Of a stretch of 64,000 bases of DNA, positions 1-11,700 are shown piece by piece. A model generated the notes under the pieces. It ran no database searches, was not told the DNA's origin, and saw nothing but the letters and a program-made list of their open reading frames with translations. The DNA lies in the NCBI RefSeq assembly GCF_954871325.1, contig NC_088777.1, forward strand, positions 41,021,366 to 41,085,365. Direction: 5' to 3'. Position 1 is the stretch's first letter, and each line of letters starts with the position of its first letter. Origin of the DNA: Gordionus sp. m RMFG-2023 (taxonomy: Eukaryota > Nematomorpha > Gordioida > Chordodea > Parachordodidae). A program made the translations under genes and the position numbers.

Positions 1-2711
1 ATGGATCTTTACGAATTTGCGGTGATTTCAGACAAACGGTTAATGCAAATATTTTGATAGATAAATATCCTTTACCCAGAATTAATGAATTATTAGCCAC
101 ACTAGGTAATGGGTGTAAATATACAGTATTAGATTTATCCGAAGCGTATTTTCAAATAGAGCTAGATGAGGAGGCAAAAAAGCTGTTAGTAATCAACACG
201 CCTAGTGGATTGTATCGTTTCACACGACTTCCGTTTGGGGTAGCCTCAGCGCCAGCGATTTTTCAACAAGCAATGGATTCATTATTAAAGGGATTACCTG
301 GAGTAGCGGTATATTTGGACGATATAATAATTACGGGGGAATCAATTGAGAGTCATAAGAAAAATTTGATAAATGTATTACAGACGTTAGAAATAAACGG
401 TATGAAATTAAATCTAAAAAAATGTGATTTTTTTAAAGAAAAGATTGAATTCTTAGGTCATACCGTTAGCGAAGAGGGAATTACGACAACAAATAAGAAT
501 GTCAATGCAATTTTAGACGCACCATTACCAAAAAACGTCAAAGAATTACAAGCTTTTATCGGTATAATAAATATTATCAAAAATTTATAAACAATTTTTC
601 GACTATTGCCGCTCCATTATATAGGCTTTTAAGGAAAGATGTGCCATGGAAATGGACAAATAATGAAACAATTGTGATTAATAAATTTAAAAAATTAATA
701 TCAGAAGCACCAATTTTAACACATTATAATCCGGAAAAACCGATAATTCTAGCTGCTGATCCGTCTCAACATGGAATAGGATCAGTTATATCTCATATCA
801 TTAATAACGAGGAAAAATCGATTGGATACGCGTCTCGAACAGTAAATGCTGCCGAAGGAAATTACAGTCAGATAGAGCGTGAGGCTTTAGCAATTATATT
901 TGGATTAAAATATTTAATTGGCAGACATTTCATTATCATTACTGACCATAAACCCCTAATATCGTTACTTAATCCACATAAAAGAATAACAGATATGTCA
1001 TCAAGATTAGTAAGATGGTCATTACTACTAGCAAATTATGATTATGAATTGCAACTTCGAGGGACGAAAAAAAATAGTAATGCGGATATGCTTTCCCGGT
1101 TTCCAATTGACGGTAAACCATCTACTTGGGAAGAGTTAGATATTAATTTAATAGTATCGGATGCTCCACAATTTATTTCAGCGTTAGATATAAAAGCACA
1201 CACAAGAAATGACCCGGTTTTATCAAAGGTTTCACGTTACCTTACAACTGGATGGCCAAAGATGATAGAGGAAAATCTTAAACCGTTTTTCCAGCGCCGA
1301 AATGAACTCACGATGGAGGCAGGGTGTATATTATGGGGCTTAAGAACCATAATTCCAAAAAAATTACAAGTAAATATTTTGTCTTTTTTACATATGGGGC
1401 ATCAGGGTTATACTAAAACAAAATTATTGGCACAAGAGAACGTTTGGTGGCCGAATATTAACGAAGATATCGAATTACACAATAAGAATTGTGAATTATG
1501 TCAACAAAATAATCCTGGCAATAAAACGATCATAGGGAAATGGCCCTCCGCAAATAAACCATGGGGAAGAATTCATTTAGATTTTGCCGGACCAATTAAC
1601 GGAGATATATACCTAGTAATAATAGATAGTTTTAGTAAATGGCCTGAAATACAAAAAATGACGACGAATAATTTTACTGAAGTAAGAAAATTGTTGTTAA
1701 GACTTTTTGCTATTTTCGGTTACCCCAATACGATTGTTACGGATAATGGCCCCCCATTTCAAAGTAGAGAATTTAGTTTATTTTGCAAACAATTATCAAT
1801 TAAAAATGTATATAGTGCCCCATACCACCCTAGAACCAACGGAGAAGCGGAGCGATTAGTACAAACTTTTAAAAAATTTTTAAAAAAACATAATGATTAT
1901 AATAAAATACAAGATTTTTTGTTTAATTATCGAAATACGCCACAAATAACCACAAAACAATCACCAAGTTCAATTATGCTTAAATTTCAACCCATAGGAC
2001 CTTTACAATTAATAAAACCAGTTTATCCTCATCCATATATACCTCAGTTACCAGGTTTTTTTAATATAAATGAAAAAATATATGCAAAGGATTTTAAAAA
2101 AGATAATTGGATACCAGGTATCATCGTTAAAAGAACAGGACCAATGACGTTTTTAGTTGAAACTAAATTAGGGGTATGGAGAAGACATATTAATCAGTTA
2201 AAACATAGGTTCGACAACTCAGAATTAAAAAATTGAGAGGAGGGAAGAGAAGAAGAAACGATGCAAACTACACCACAAATGAATGAAAATGAGCCCATAC
2301 AAAACTCAATGACTAAAGACATTGATCCTATACACGAATTGGTGACCAAAGACATTGACCCAATACAAGACTCAATAAACAAAGAGACCATCATAAATGA
2401 TTAGATGAAAATCGACAGTAATGAGCAAACGGTGGTAGAGAACGAAAGTACAAGCAGCCGTTATCCAAAACGGATAAGAAAACAATTTATACCGTTTCAA
2501 ATCGAGAGCTCAAAAAAGGAGAGAATAGATGTAATAGAAACAATTAGCCTCAAAGGCAATTAAATATATGATGAATTTTAAATATATATATTATTAATTG
2601 TGTACGACGATTAATTGTTTGTTTTGTAAAATATATATATACTGCGGTACAAAAGGTAAAAAGTTGTTAAATTTATAATAAAAATTGATTTCATCACATA
2701 TTTATTTTCAA
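1..2711 (+). mobile_element. Ty3/Gypsy LTR retrotransposon, 3' portion (fossil)
   Basis: The window opens inside pol. The stretch 54-590 encodes the reverse transcriptase palm with the YLDD active-site box. The stretch 641-2236 encodes RNase H (start near AADPSQHGIGS) and then integrase, with an HHCC zinc finger (H-H, then CELC), the catalytic aspartates in HLDFAGP and VTDNGPPF, and the glutamate in NGEAERLVQTF. A short tail near 2405-2563 ends in a basic RYPKRIRKQ-type motif of the kind that often closes Gypsy pol. Gag, protease and the 5' LTR lie outside the window. The A+T-rich stretch 2564-2711 is where a 3' LTR would begin, but no second copy is present to define it, and it is cut off by the foldback element that follows. 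The order RT-RNaseH-IN is that of Ty3/Gypsy. The element is broken, with about one visible break in pol, and is moderately young because all domains are still readable. Confidence 0.9.
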
Positions 2712-4326
2712 GTTTTTTTTCCTGAAGATAGATATCACACTGCTTAATATTTGTACAAAATCCTAGACTGGGATAAACGTGGGTTTAGGAGTTATGACTC
2801 TTTATATAGCTAAAATTGATCAAATTTAGCAAAAATATCAGCATATTTAAATTTAATGAGTAGTTATGAAAAAATATTTATTTAAAAATTATATTTAAAT
2901 GATAGGCCCTTACTTGTTTTTTATTTTTATCAAAATTTTTGAAAGGTGGCTGAAATTATGTGCTTTATTTAACACTAGTTAAATTTTGTCTCTAAATTAC
3001 TTTGCCAAATCTGTTAAATATTTTATTTAGCATGAAATAATCTACTAAATTTAAAATTCAACAATAAATTTTGCCCCGTTTCTTCAAAATTAAAACAAAG
3101 TATATTATTTGACGCAAATTCTATAGATTATATACCATTAGTTGATCGAACTAACCTCGAAACACTTATAATCAGCAGACGAATTTGTAGATTATTTAAT
3201 TGAAAGATTAAACAATTTGGTTCCTCATATGTTTATAGCTTCGCGATAATTATTAATTTGAAACTTTTTAAAATCTAATTTAAATTTTGGAGAATTCTTG
3301 GATATTGCGGATTTTTCAGAAAACTAAGCATTTGTAGTGCAGGACCATGCACAAGGATTTAATTGGACCAATAACTTCCAAATTTTATTATTTATAACCA
3401 TGAGGACAACATAATAAAACATGTATAATTAGTGGTTATATCAGATTATTTAAAGCACAACGCATGTGAATTTTATTTATTTCAAATAAAATTGATCCTC
3501 TTCTTGAAATAAAGATTTGATAGAGTGGCTAAAATTTATTATTTTTCTGATGGAGCAGCAACCCTATAAAAAATAAAAAAGATTTCATTAATCTTTACAA
3601 TCATGAAAATGATTTTGGGATAAAGGGTGAGTGACATTTTTGAAACCCCAAATGGTAAAAGTCCCTGCAATAGTTTAGGAGGCGTTACTAAATGGTTAGC
3701 AGCTCGAGCAAGCTTGCAAAGCCCATATGAACATCAAATATTGACAACAATAGATTTATTTAACCATACAATAAATAATATCCATGGGGTGAATTATATA
3801 TTTATGAGAAATAATTAATATATTTAAAAAGAAAATCATCTTGAAAGCAGGTTTTTGAGAGCAAAAATAAATTCTGGAACACAGAAGTTCTATACTTTTA
3901 TTCCCCTAGGCGAAAACAAAAGTCAAAATTTATTCAAATTCTAAGGATGATTTAATATATTATATATTTTAAATATAAATTTTTGATTGTATTATATTTA
4001 ATTATACAATTTGAGGCAAATAAAGTTATAAATTTATGTAGAATTATTTTGTCAAGTAATTTCGAGAAAAAATTTAATTAAGGTGTTAAATAAAGCCCAT
4101 TATCCTAACCACCTCACAAAAATTTATAAAAATATTAAAAAAATAAGAGCCTATTAATTTAGACATAAAATATAACTACTCATTAAATTTAAATATGATA
4201 ATATTTTTGCTAAATTTGATCAATTCTAGCAATATAAAGAGTCATAACGCCTAAACCCATGTTCATCCCAGTCTAGGATTTTGTACAAATATAAACAGTG
4301 TGATATCTATCTTCAGGAAAAAAAAA
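2712..4326. mobile_element. Foldback DNA element with ~300-bp inverted arms
   Basis: The left arm (about 2712-3005) and right arm (about 4015-4326) are inverted copies. The tips read TTTCCTGAAGATAGATATCA on the left and, reversed, the same on the right. The arms stay recognisable inward through matching stretches around TTAGCAAAAATATCA and GATCAAATTTAGC. The core (3510-3820, plus strand) carries pieces of a transposon-type protein: an F-S-D-G-A-A block near 3540-3556 and, in another frame at 3627-3790, NGKSPCNSLGG followed by KWLAARASLQ. This resembles a transposon-associated family I remember with HGKGPCDGxGGTVKR after FSDGAAxQYKN. The superfamily cannot be named with confidence. The coding part is decayed, with the two blocks in different frames. 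No clear target duplication was found, since both tips sit in T- or A-runs. Confidence 0.7.
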
Positions 4327-5772
4327 CCTTTTTTTCTATGGCCATTTCCGGTTTTATACATCCGGTTTCCGATATTAATCAGATTTCTATTATATTTATT
4401 TTTATGTCATATTAAAGAACTAAGCTACATAATAAATTTAAATTATTTCTCTAACATAATTATTTCTCGAGATATTTGAAAAAATGAGGTGCATTTTGTC
4501 AAAAATGTACCATTTTTCCGCGCTTTAAACGCCCATATCTTAGCGGATACACAGTGTTAGAAGGTAAAATTTATTTTTTTTCTAAGTTATAGTATATACT
4601 ATCAAAATGCAAAATTTAAGAAAAATTGAAAGAGGTCGAGTTGAGAATCGAATTTTTTTTGTTGATTTGATATCGAATTCACCATAGACATTTTTAAAAA
4701 TAATTTCGCCTATATTTATTTTTCGGAATCGAATCAGACCTATTCTTAAAATGAGAGGTAATGGTGGAACGTATTTAAAAAAGTAGGATTGGTCGGAAAG
4801 AATATTTCAAAACTTTTTTTCTTGGATCTGTATGGCCCTAAAAATAAGGGTATAACGTAGAGCTCTGCTCTACTATAACCAGCATAATAGTGTCTTATAA
4901 AAGCCGATACCGTTCTAAATTTATAAACGCTACTTATTCGTCATCTATAATTCTGAATTTTTAGATAGAACACTATTTATACTTACCATAGGTTTTTAAA
5001 AATAGGGGTGGGTGTTCATTTAATTCTTTTCCAAACTTAGTAATATATTTTTTTTATAAAATAAATAATAAAAAATTTCTTTCATCTCTTTTAAATCCAT
5101 TATTAAAGAATATTTATTGGATAACATTTGTGGGGTTGGGGGGGGGGGGCAGAAGCAAGCTAATCACACTCAAAATATTTTTTAAATTTTCAATAATCTT
5201 ACATATTGAGAACTAGCGAAGCCGATGGATTAAATCATCATAATTGGATGTTGGATCTTCTTAAAGATTTAGTTCTCCAGTCGTTTTTTTAAAATGACTT
5301 CTTAAAATTTATTATCTTGTAAATATTTAGGCATCTTTCCTACAAATAATATGGGTGACCGTCAAAAAAAGGATTTTTGTCAGAACTATTAAAAATGTTA
5401 TGCGTTTTGACAATTTTTATACATTTAAAAATGAGTTTTATTTTTTGTATAGGATTGGTAGCGGACCCTAACAAATAATGGCAAAAAATAAGATTCAGCC
5501 CGGTACTGTATTTATCTTTGATCATTGTTATTAAATTTAATCATGTATTTTATTTATCCTGTGGATATAAAAGGTATAGTATAATAGATGACATAAATAA
5601 ATATATAATATATTTAATTTATACATAATGTTTACAAAATATATAATATCTATGTTCTCAATATACAATATTTAATAACTTGATATTGATATTACATTTT
5701 TTTTAAAAAATTAAAATACAACATCGATAATAAAAAAATTTTTTTGTAGAATGCTAATGATTATTTGTTTAT
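4327..5772. other. Intergenic A+T-rich stretch
   Basis: No reading frame, structured RNA or clear repeat could be supported here. The only landmark is a run of G at about 5138-5149. The part nearest 5772 should contain the 3' UTR of the minus-strand CCCH gene, but no polyadenylation signal stands out from the general A+T-richness. Confidence 0.4.
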
Positions 5773-8700
5773 TTATAAAATAGCATCTTCTGGATCATTG
5801 TATATGTTAAATATATTTTGTGCTAGAGGGGAAGATACAGGAGAGTCCTCAACAACTGTTTCTATCATTTTTTCATCGTTTTTAACCGGTTGACCCAATC
5901 TAGCCCTGTAATCCGATAGATTTAGTTTCACTTTGCTATTAGCGTTTTTGTGTTTTTCACCATCGGTCGTTGCTATTCTGTTTGTTCGCCTAGGTATTTT
6001 GAAATCGGACATTGTCGAAGTTAAAACTGAGGGGAGAGGTGTCGAATTAAAGGTCGTGGAAGAAGTATGAAGAGGGGTGGGGCTAGTTATCTCATCGACC
6101 CCAATAATCTGAGAGAAAGGCTGTATTAAAATAACTCCGGATTGATGTAAACCATTATGGTTGGGCTCGGGTTGTGCCACCCCAGATTTGACAGAAGAAC
6201 GGCGAGCGGCTGATAACCTCGGATCTCGGCTGACCATTAGAGACCTGGGATCCAATGGATTACAACCCGTGATAAGTGGTGTTGGATTACAACTTGCATT
6301 GCCATTAAAACCTTTTTTAAGAGTTTCCTTCCTATAAAACTTGTAACCAGGATGATCAAGACGAGGGTCGGAAGGCTTTTGATCAATGTTGGAAGTAGTT
6401 TCTCGCTTTTTAGCTTGCTGCTGCAGAATGTTTTGATCCCAGCGATGCTTATCAGGTAGCCCATCTATAAGTGAAAGAAACCATAATGAAGAGGATCTAA
6501 TTCTCGGGACTTGTTCAATTTTTAAATCGATATTGGAATTCTTATTGAAGAGTAATTCGGTATGGTTATCATCATCATCGATATTTTGGTTATACCCGGC
6601 GACTTTCGCAGGAAGTCCGGAAGGAGAAGGAAGAGGCAGGATGGAGGCAGTAGGCGGCAAAGTTTGATAAGGTGGTCGAAATAATGGCATTTGATGAGGT
6701 GTTAAATTGGCTATGTTTGGCATATTAGTCATGTTGATGTTCGAAAGGTTTTGATGATGCAAATTTTGTTGAAGATTCTGTTGTAAGGTAAGCTGGTGTT
6801 GTAATTGAGGTATAGGAAATTGAGAAGGCTGGTTGTAAAGGTTGTTGGTAACGACGCCATTTATATTTGGGGGGAAAGGATTGTTATTCAAAAGTCCAAA
6901 ATTGATGGACATAAGACGTGGGGGTACATTTTCCATATTATGTTGCTGAGATAACATCATAGGATTGTAATAAGGAGGTTTTGGTATATTATCAGGATCG
7001 TTGGAAGCGAAGTGATTTTGTTTTTGATTATTGGGGGTAAAATTCGGTCTATTTTGATTATTTTTATTGTAACGTTGGGGTTTATTGTCGGAGTATTTGG
7101 TTTTTTCGTCTATTGTGTAAATTAATTGTTAGATTTAGACACAAAATAAGCATAAAATTATATGGGCTCCTTGCATATACTATACGATATTATAGTTTGT
7201 ATCATGAAGCAAAGAAAAATATAAAAGTATTTTTTTATATGCTTATATAAAACGATGAGGAAACTTAAATTACACGCTATTTTTTTTATTTCAAAGAACT
7301 TCCAAATCCCTATATATTGTGCTTAAAATTTTGCATGCATCAAAAAGAATAAATGGATAGTTATTTTAATCCATAGCATTGAATGCTTATGATTAATTTT
7401 AATAATACGGCGCAATTGTTAACAAATACTTTTTTAACTATTTTAATAATAAAATACGAATATTTGAATATTAGAAAAAATAATGGCATCATGAGCCTAA
7501 TATTTATGATACCTTCTTCACCAGTTTTAGAAGGAGGACGTTCGTTTCGATTTCTGTTGAAACGGCCTCGTCCTCGTCCTCTGTCGTTTTTAGCAGATTG
7601 ATAATTATTTTTGGTGGTAAAGTTGGACTTATTATACCCGTATTGTTTTTGTTCCTTTCGGCTATTGTTATTGTAATCGCGTGACTAAGTAAAAAAAAAA
7701 TTATATTCATATAATATCCTCTTTTTTTCTTTTTCTCTTTCTCTCTTCCTTCCTTCCTTCATAGAGAAAACCTTCAATTTCATAAGGGCAAATCAAGTTT
7801 CAAAAATATAATTATATAAGAAATCTTGTGAGTTGGCACAAGAGCTCAAATTTTTTAAAAAAATTGGAAAAAATAATCAAGATTTTTTTTAAAAAACCTT
7901 ATCTTTCCAATTGTTTTTATCGTTGTAATTATCTTCATGTTGGTCTTGATAAAACTTTCTGTCCGTACTAAAATAAAGTTGACGTTGAGTTTCTTTACTA
8001 TTGCTATTATCCTTTTTGTCGGCTATTTAAAAATAAGTGAATATTTAAAAAAAAAATTTTTTAATATTCATTGATAGTAAAGTGAAATTAGAACTCTATA
8101 ATAATAAAAAAAATGTGTTGTTGCCAAATTAATAAACTACAGATAATATGGTGAATAACCGTAAATATGCCTCGTTTCAAAAAAAAAAAAATTAATATTT
8201 TGAAAATATAATTATTTAAACCATTAGTGGAAACGTTAGCTGGAGTAGCACTTCCCAAAAACCCCAAAATAGAACCCAAGCCCATATTCATTCTTTCTTC
8301 TTTTTCATCTTCTACGTCGTCATCCTCATGTTCACTTTCTTCCTTTTTTCCTATGGATTTGTATGCTTTCATTGAAATGTAACGAGACATAAATAAAAAA
8401 AATTAAAAAAGAAAGGGGAGGGGGGGGGGGAATTTGTTATAATATAAATAAATTAAAATTCATAGAAGAATTATCGTTTTTTTAAATGCGTCCCCTTTTT
8501 TATTAATAGCGTAGCAGTTGATTAGATGGTATCCTAAATTATAGAGGTTGCCACTATAATGTGGGAGATTGGCCATTATAAAGAGGTGGACATTTTCAAA
8601 ATATTAAAAATGTTTTAGTGCCTTTTTAGGAACACAATTATGTTTTCTTAGAATTATATTGGTTGGAAAATTTTTTTTATTTGTTTTTTTAAATCGCTTC

Positions 8701-11700
8701 ATTTAAGGCCATTTCTAGACACAACGTTTTTTCAAATCGAGACAGCTTAATAGATGTATCCCTCCAAACACAAAGTTTTTTTAATGCGTGCAATTTTGCG
8801 TTTTTTAGACATTACATTTATCCCAGAATATCTAAGAACAATTGCAAATCTTAGCAAATATGACAGGCATGTTGTAATTGAAACATTTTTTTACAATTTA
8901 CAGAAATTTTATGCAATTTACATATTTATTGATATATTATAAACAATTATAAATGTATCTCTTAATTCAATATTGTAAAACATGTATTTTAAGATATTCA
9001 TTGCCTAGATTTTTTATGCGATATTGTAAATTTTATAATAAAAATATAGAAACTTATCTAGTTAATAATATTTTAATAAAAGTAATATATTTAAAAATTA
9101 AGTCTTTTCTCTTAGATAACTTATCTCTCTAAATATTCAGTTTGCTTATTCTGCTTGTATAAGTTATTTGAAAAAATTTGATCCTGTAAGAACTTTATAT
9201 GCTTTTTATATGTAAATAGTATTAGCAATAAAGAAACATTGGTCCCTTTTCTGGGGATATAGTACTTTTTGCACAAATTGTTTGTTAAAATAATTTGTAA
9301 TATAATTAATCAGCTGTATAATAAAAATCGATTGTTGTTTGGAAGTAAAAAAATTTATGAAAAACATGTCTTAGAAAACACTTAAAAAATTTTGTGTGGA
9401 AATGGCCTTGCTTCTTAATACATATTTATATATTTCTTATATATTAGAAAAAATTTGAAAATAAAATATTTAGAAAAATAAATAAAATATAACCATGACT
9501 TTAATAATAAAGAAAATAAAGTGAATTGCCTTGAATTGCCAATAGTTTTACCAATTCGTTTCAAAATTAACAATTAAATAACAATGGTATATGGTTTAAT
9601 GCAAAACCATTAGTGGAGGAAGCGGCAGCTGGAGTAGCGTTTCCCAAAAAGCCCAAGATAGAACCTAAGCCCATACCCATCCTTTCTTCTCTTTCATCTT
9701 CTTCGTCGTTATCTTCATCCTCGCTTTCTTCCTTTTTTTCTACGCATTCTTTGCTTGCCTTAACGTGATGTTCTATTATATTTTATTTTTTTAAATTTGA
9801 ATTCAAGTTAGTTGGGTATGAATATTATATTTATATATAATTTATAATTTGCATTTTTAAAAAAACCAAAATAAATAGATATTAAAGTTAGGATTTTATC
9901 AATATGAACATTTGAATTGTTAAAAATACATAAAAATAATTTTTGGAAGGCTTTACGATATTTATAAATATGGGCTAAAATCGATCTGATACTAAATTTG
10001 TAGATTTTTAAAAAATTCCTTAAATCGTATTATATGCATTTATCTTACTTATTTTTACAATGGGTGAAAAGAATGATAAGCTTAGAGTCTAGACTTGAAA
10101 AACAGGGATTTCAGGATATATACTTTATATAGAATTGGTGGAGGCTTCAAAAAGATATCATTGACAAAAAAATTATTCAATAGTAAATAATTTATTTAAA
10201 TTTGGGTCAGTAGTATTTTTTTTGTATGTATAACCCCACTTCATATAGCATATTCGTTCATTTGCAATATTTTAGTATGCATTTATAAATTACACTAAAA
10301 ATCATAATACTCAATTTAAACTAAATATCTTTATTTATTAATAAATTATACAATAAGATAATAAAATATTATTATTCATAAATATCATCCAGTTGAGTTT
10401 TGCATACCCTTTCGTTTTTATTACAGTATTGATTTCGATCAGGTGTAGAGAACTTATGAGATTTAATATATAATTCATGTAGAATAGAATTCTAAATATC
10501 ATACATAATTATCTTAAGATTTTATCTTAGTAGTAGGGAATTTTTTTATGTATTATTTCATAGTATTCTATAGCTTCATTTGGGCTTGCCCATTCCATAA
10601 TATCAATTCAATCGTACAATACTTATGAATGTTAAAAAAAATTGAGTAGACTAGTAATGAATATTTTTATATTTTATCTTTGAATGCATGTAGAGCCCTG
10701 GCCCCAATTTATTTGTTTTCAAGCGCAGCCAGATTTAACAAAAATGCTTTACATTACTTTTTTTCAAAACAAATTTATATTTTCTTATCTAGGGCAGAAT
10801 ATTTTAAACAATAGGTAACCCCCCCCCCGCAGTTAATCTGCTGATAGTACCAGGAAGAATCATATAAGATGTAAACTTAATGTGAGGTCTGTTAAATGTA
10901 ATGTAAAAAGGATCCTTAATGATAAAACTTTGAACTTACAATGGAGATAAATTTAGTTCCTATATTAACTAAATAGAGTTAATTTAGTACTAACAGAATA
11001 AACGTCACTTTAATAATACCCAAAAAAGAATTGCCTATAAATTGAGCGCTTTGTTTTAAAATTAACAATTAATAAACTTATCATATATATGTGTGTGTAA
11101 ATGTAAACCATTAGGGATGAAAGCATTCTCTTGAGTAGCAGTTCCCAAAAAACCCAACATAGAGCCCAAGCCCATACTCATCCTTTCCTCGTTATCCTCA
11201 TCTTCACTTTCATCATTTTTTTCTTCGGATTCTTTGTTTGCTTCATCGAGATGTTCTAGGATTTTTTTAAAAAATAATAATTTGTAATTAATTCATGTTA
11301 GGGGGGTTTAGGGCCGCGCCCATCTCTAAGAGATACAAACAATCTAATTTTAATATAAAAACAAAGGGAATTTAAAGGAAATAAATTTATACTCATGTTT
11401 AATCCTCATAGGTACTTTTATCAAGGAGGGGGGGGGGGGGTATGAATTATAATGATAATTTAAATTAAAGAGGGGGTAAAGTGGGGATATGAGTTTTGCT
11501 GCTAATTGAAATTTTCTATTTTTTTGGTTGGGAGGGGGAGGGGGGGGATCTTGGGATAATATAAAGGGGTGCAGGGTGTAATAACGTCATTGGCTCAAGG
11601 GGTAGAGAAATAGCTAAATCCTCGTGTAGAAAAAATTAATGTAAATAAATTAAACCCTCAATAGTCAATTTAGTTAGACTATTTTCCCTGTCCCAGTCTT

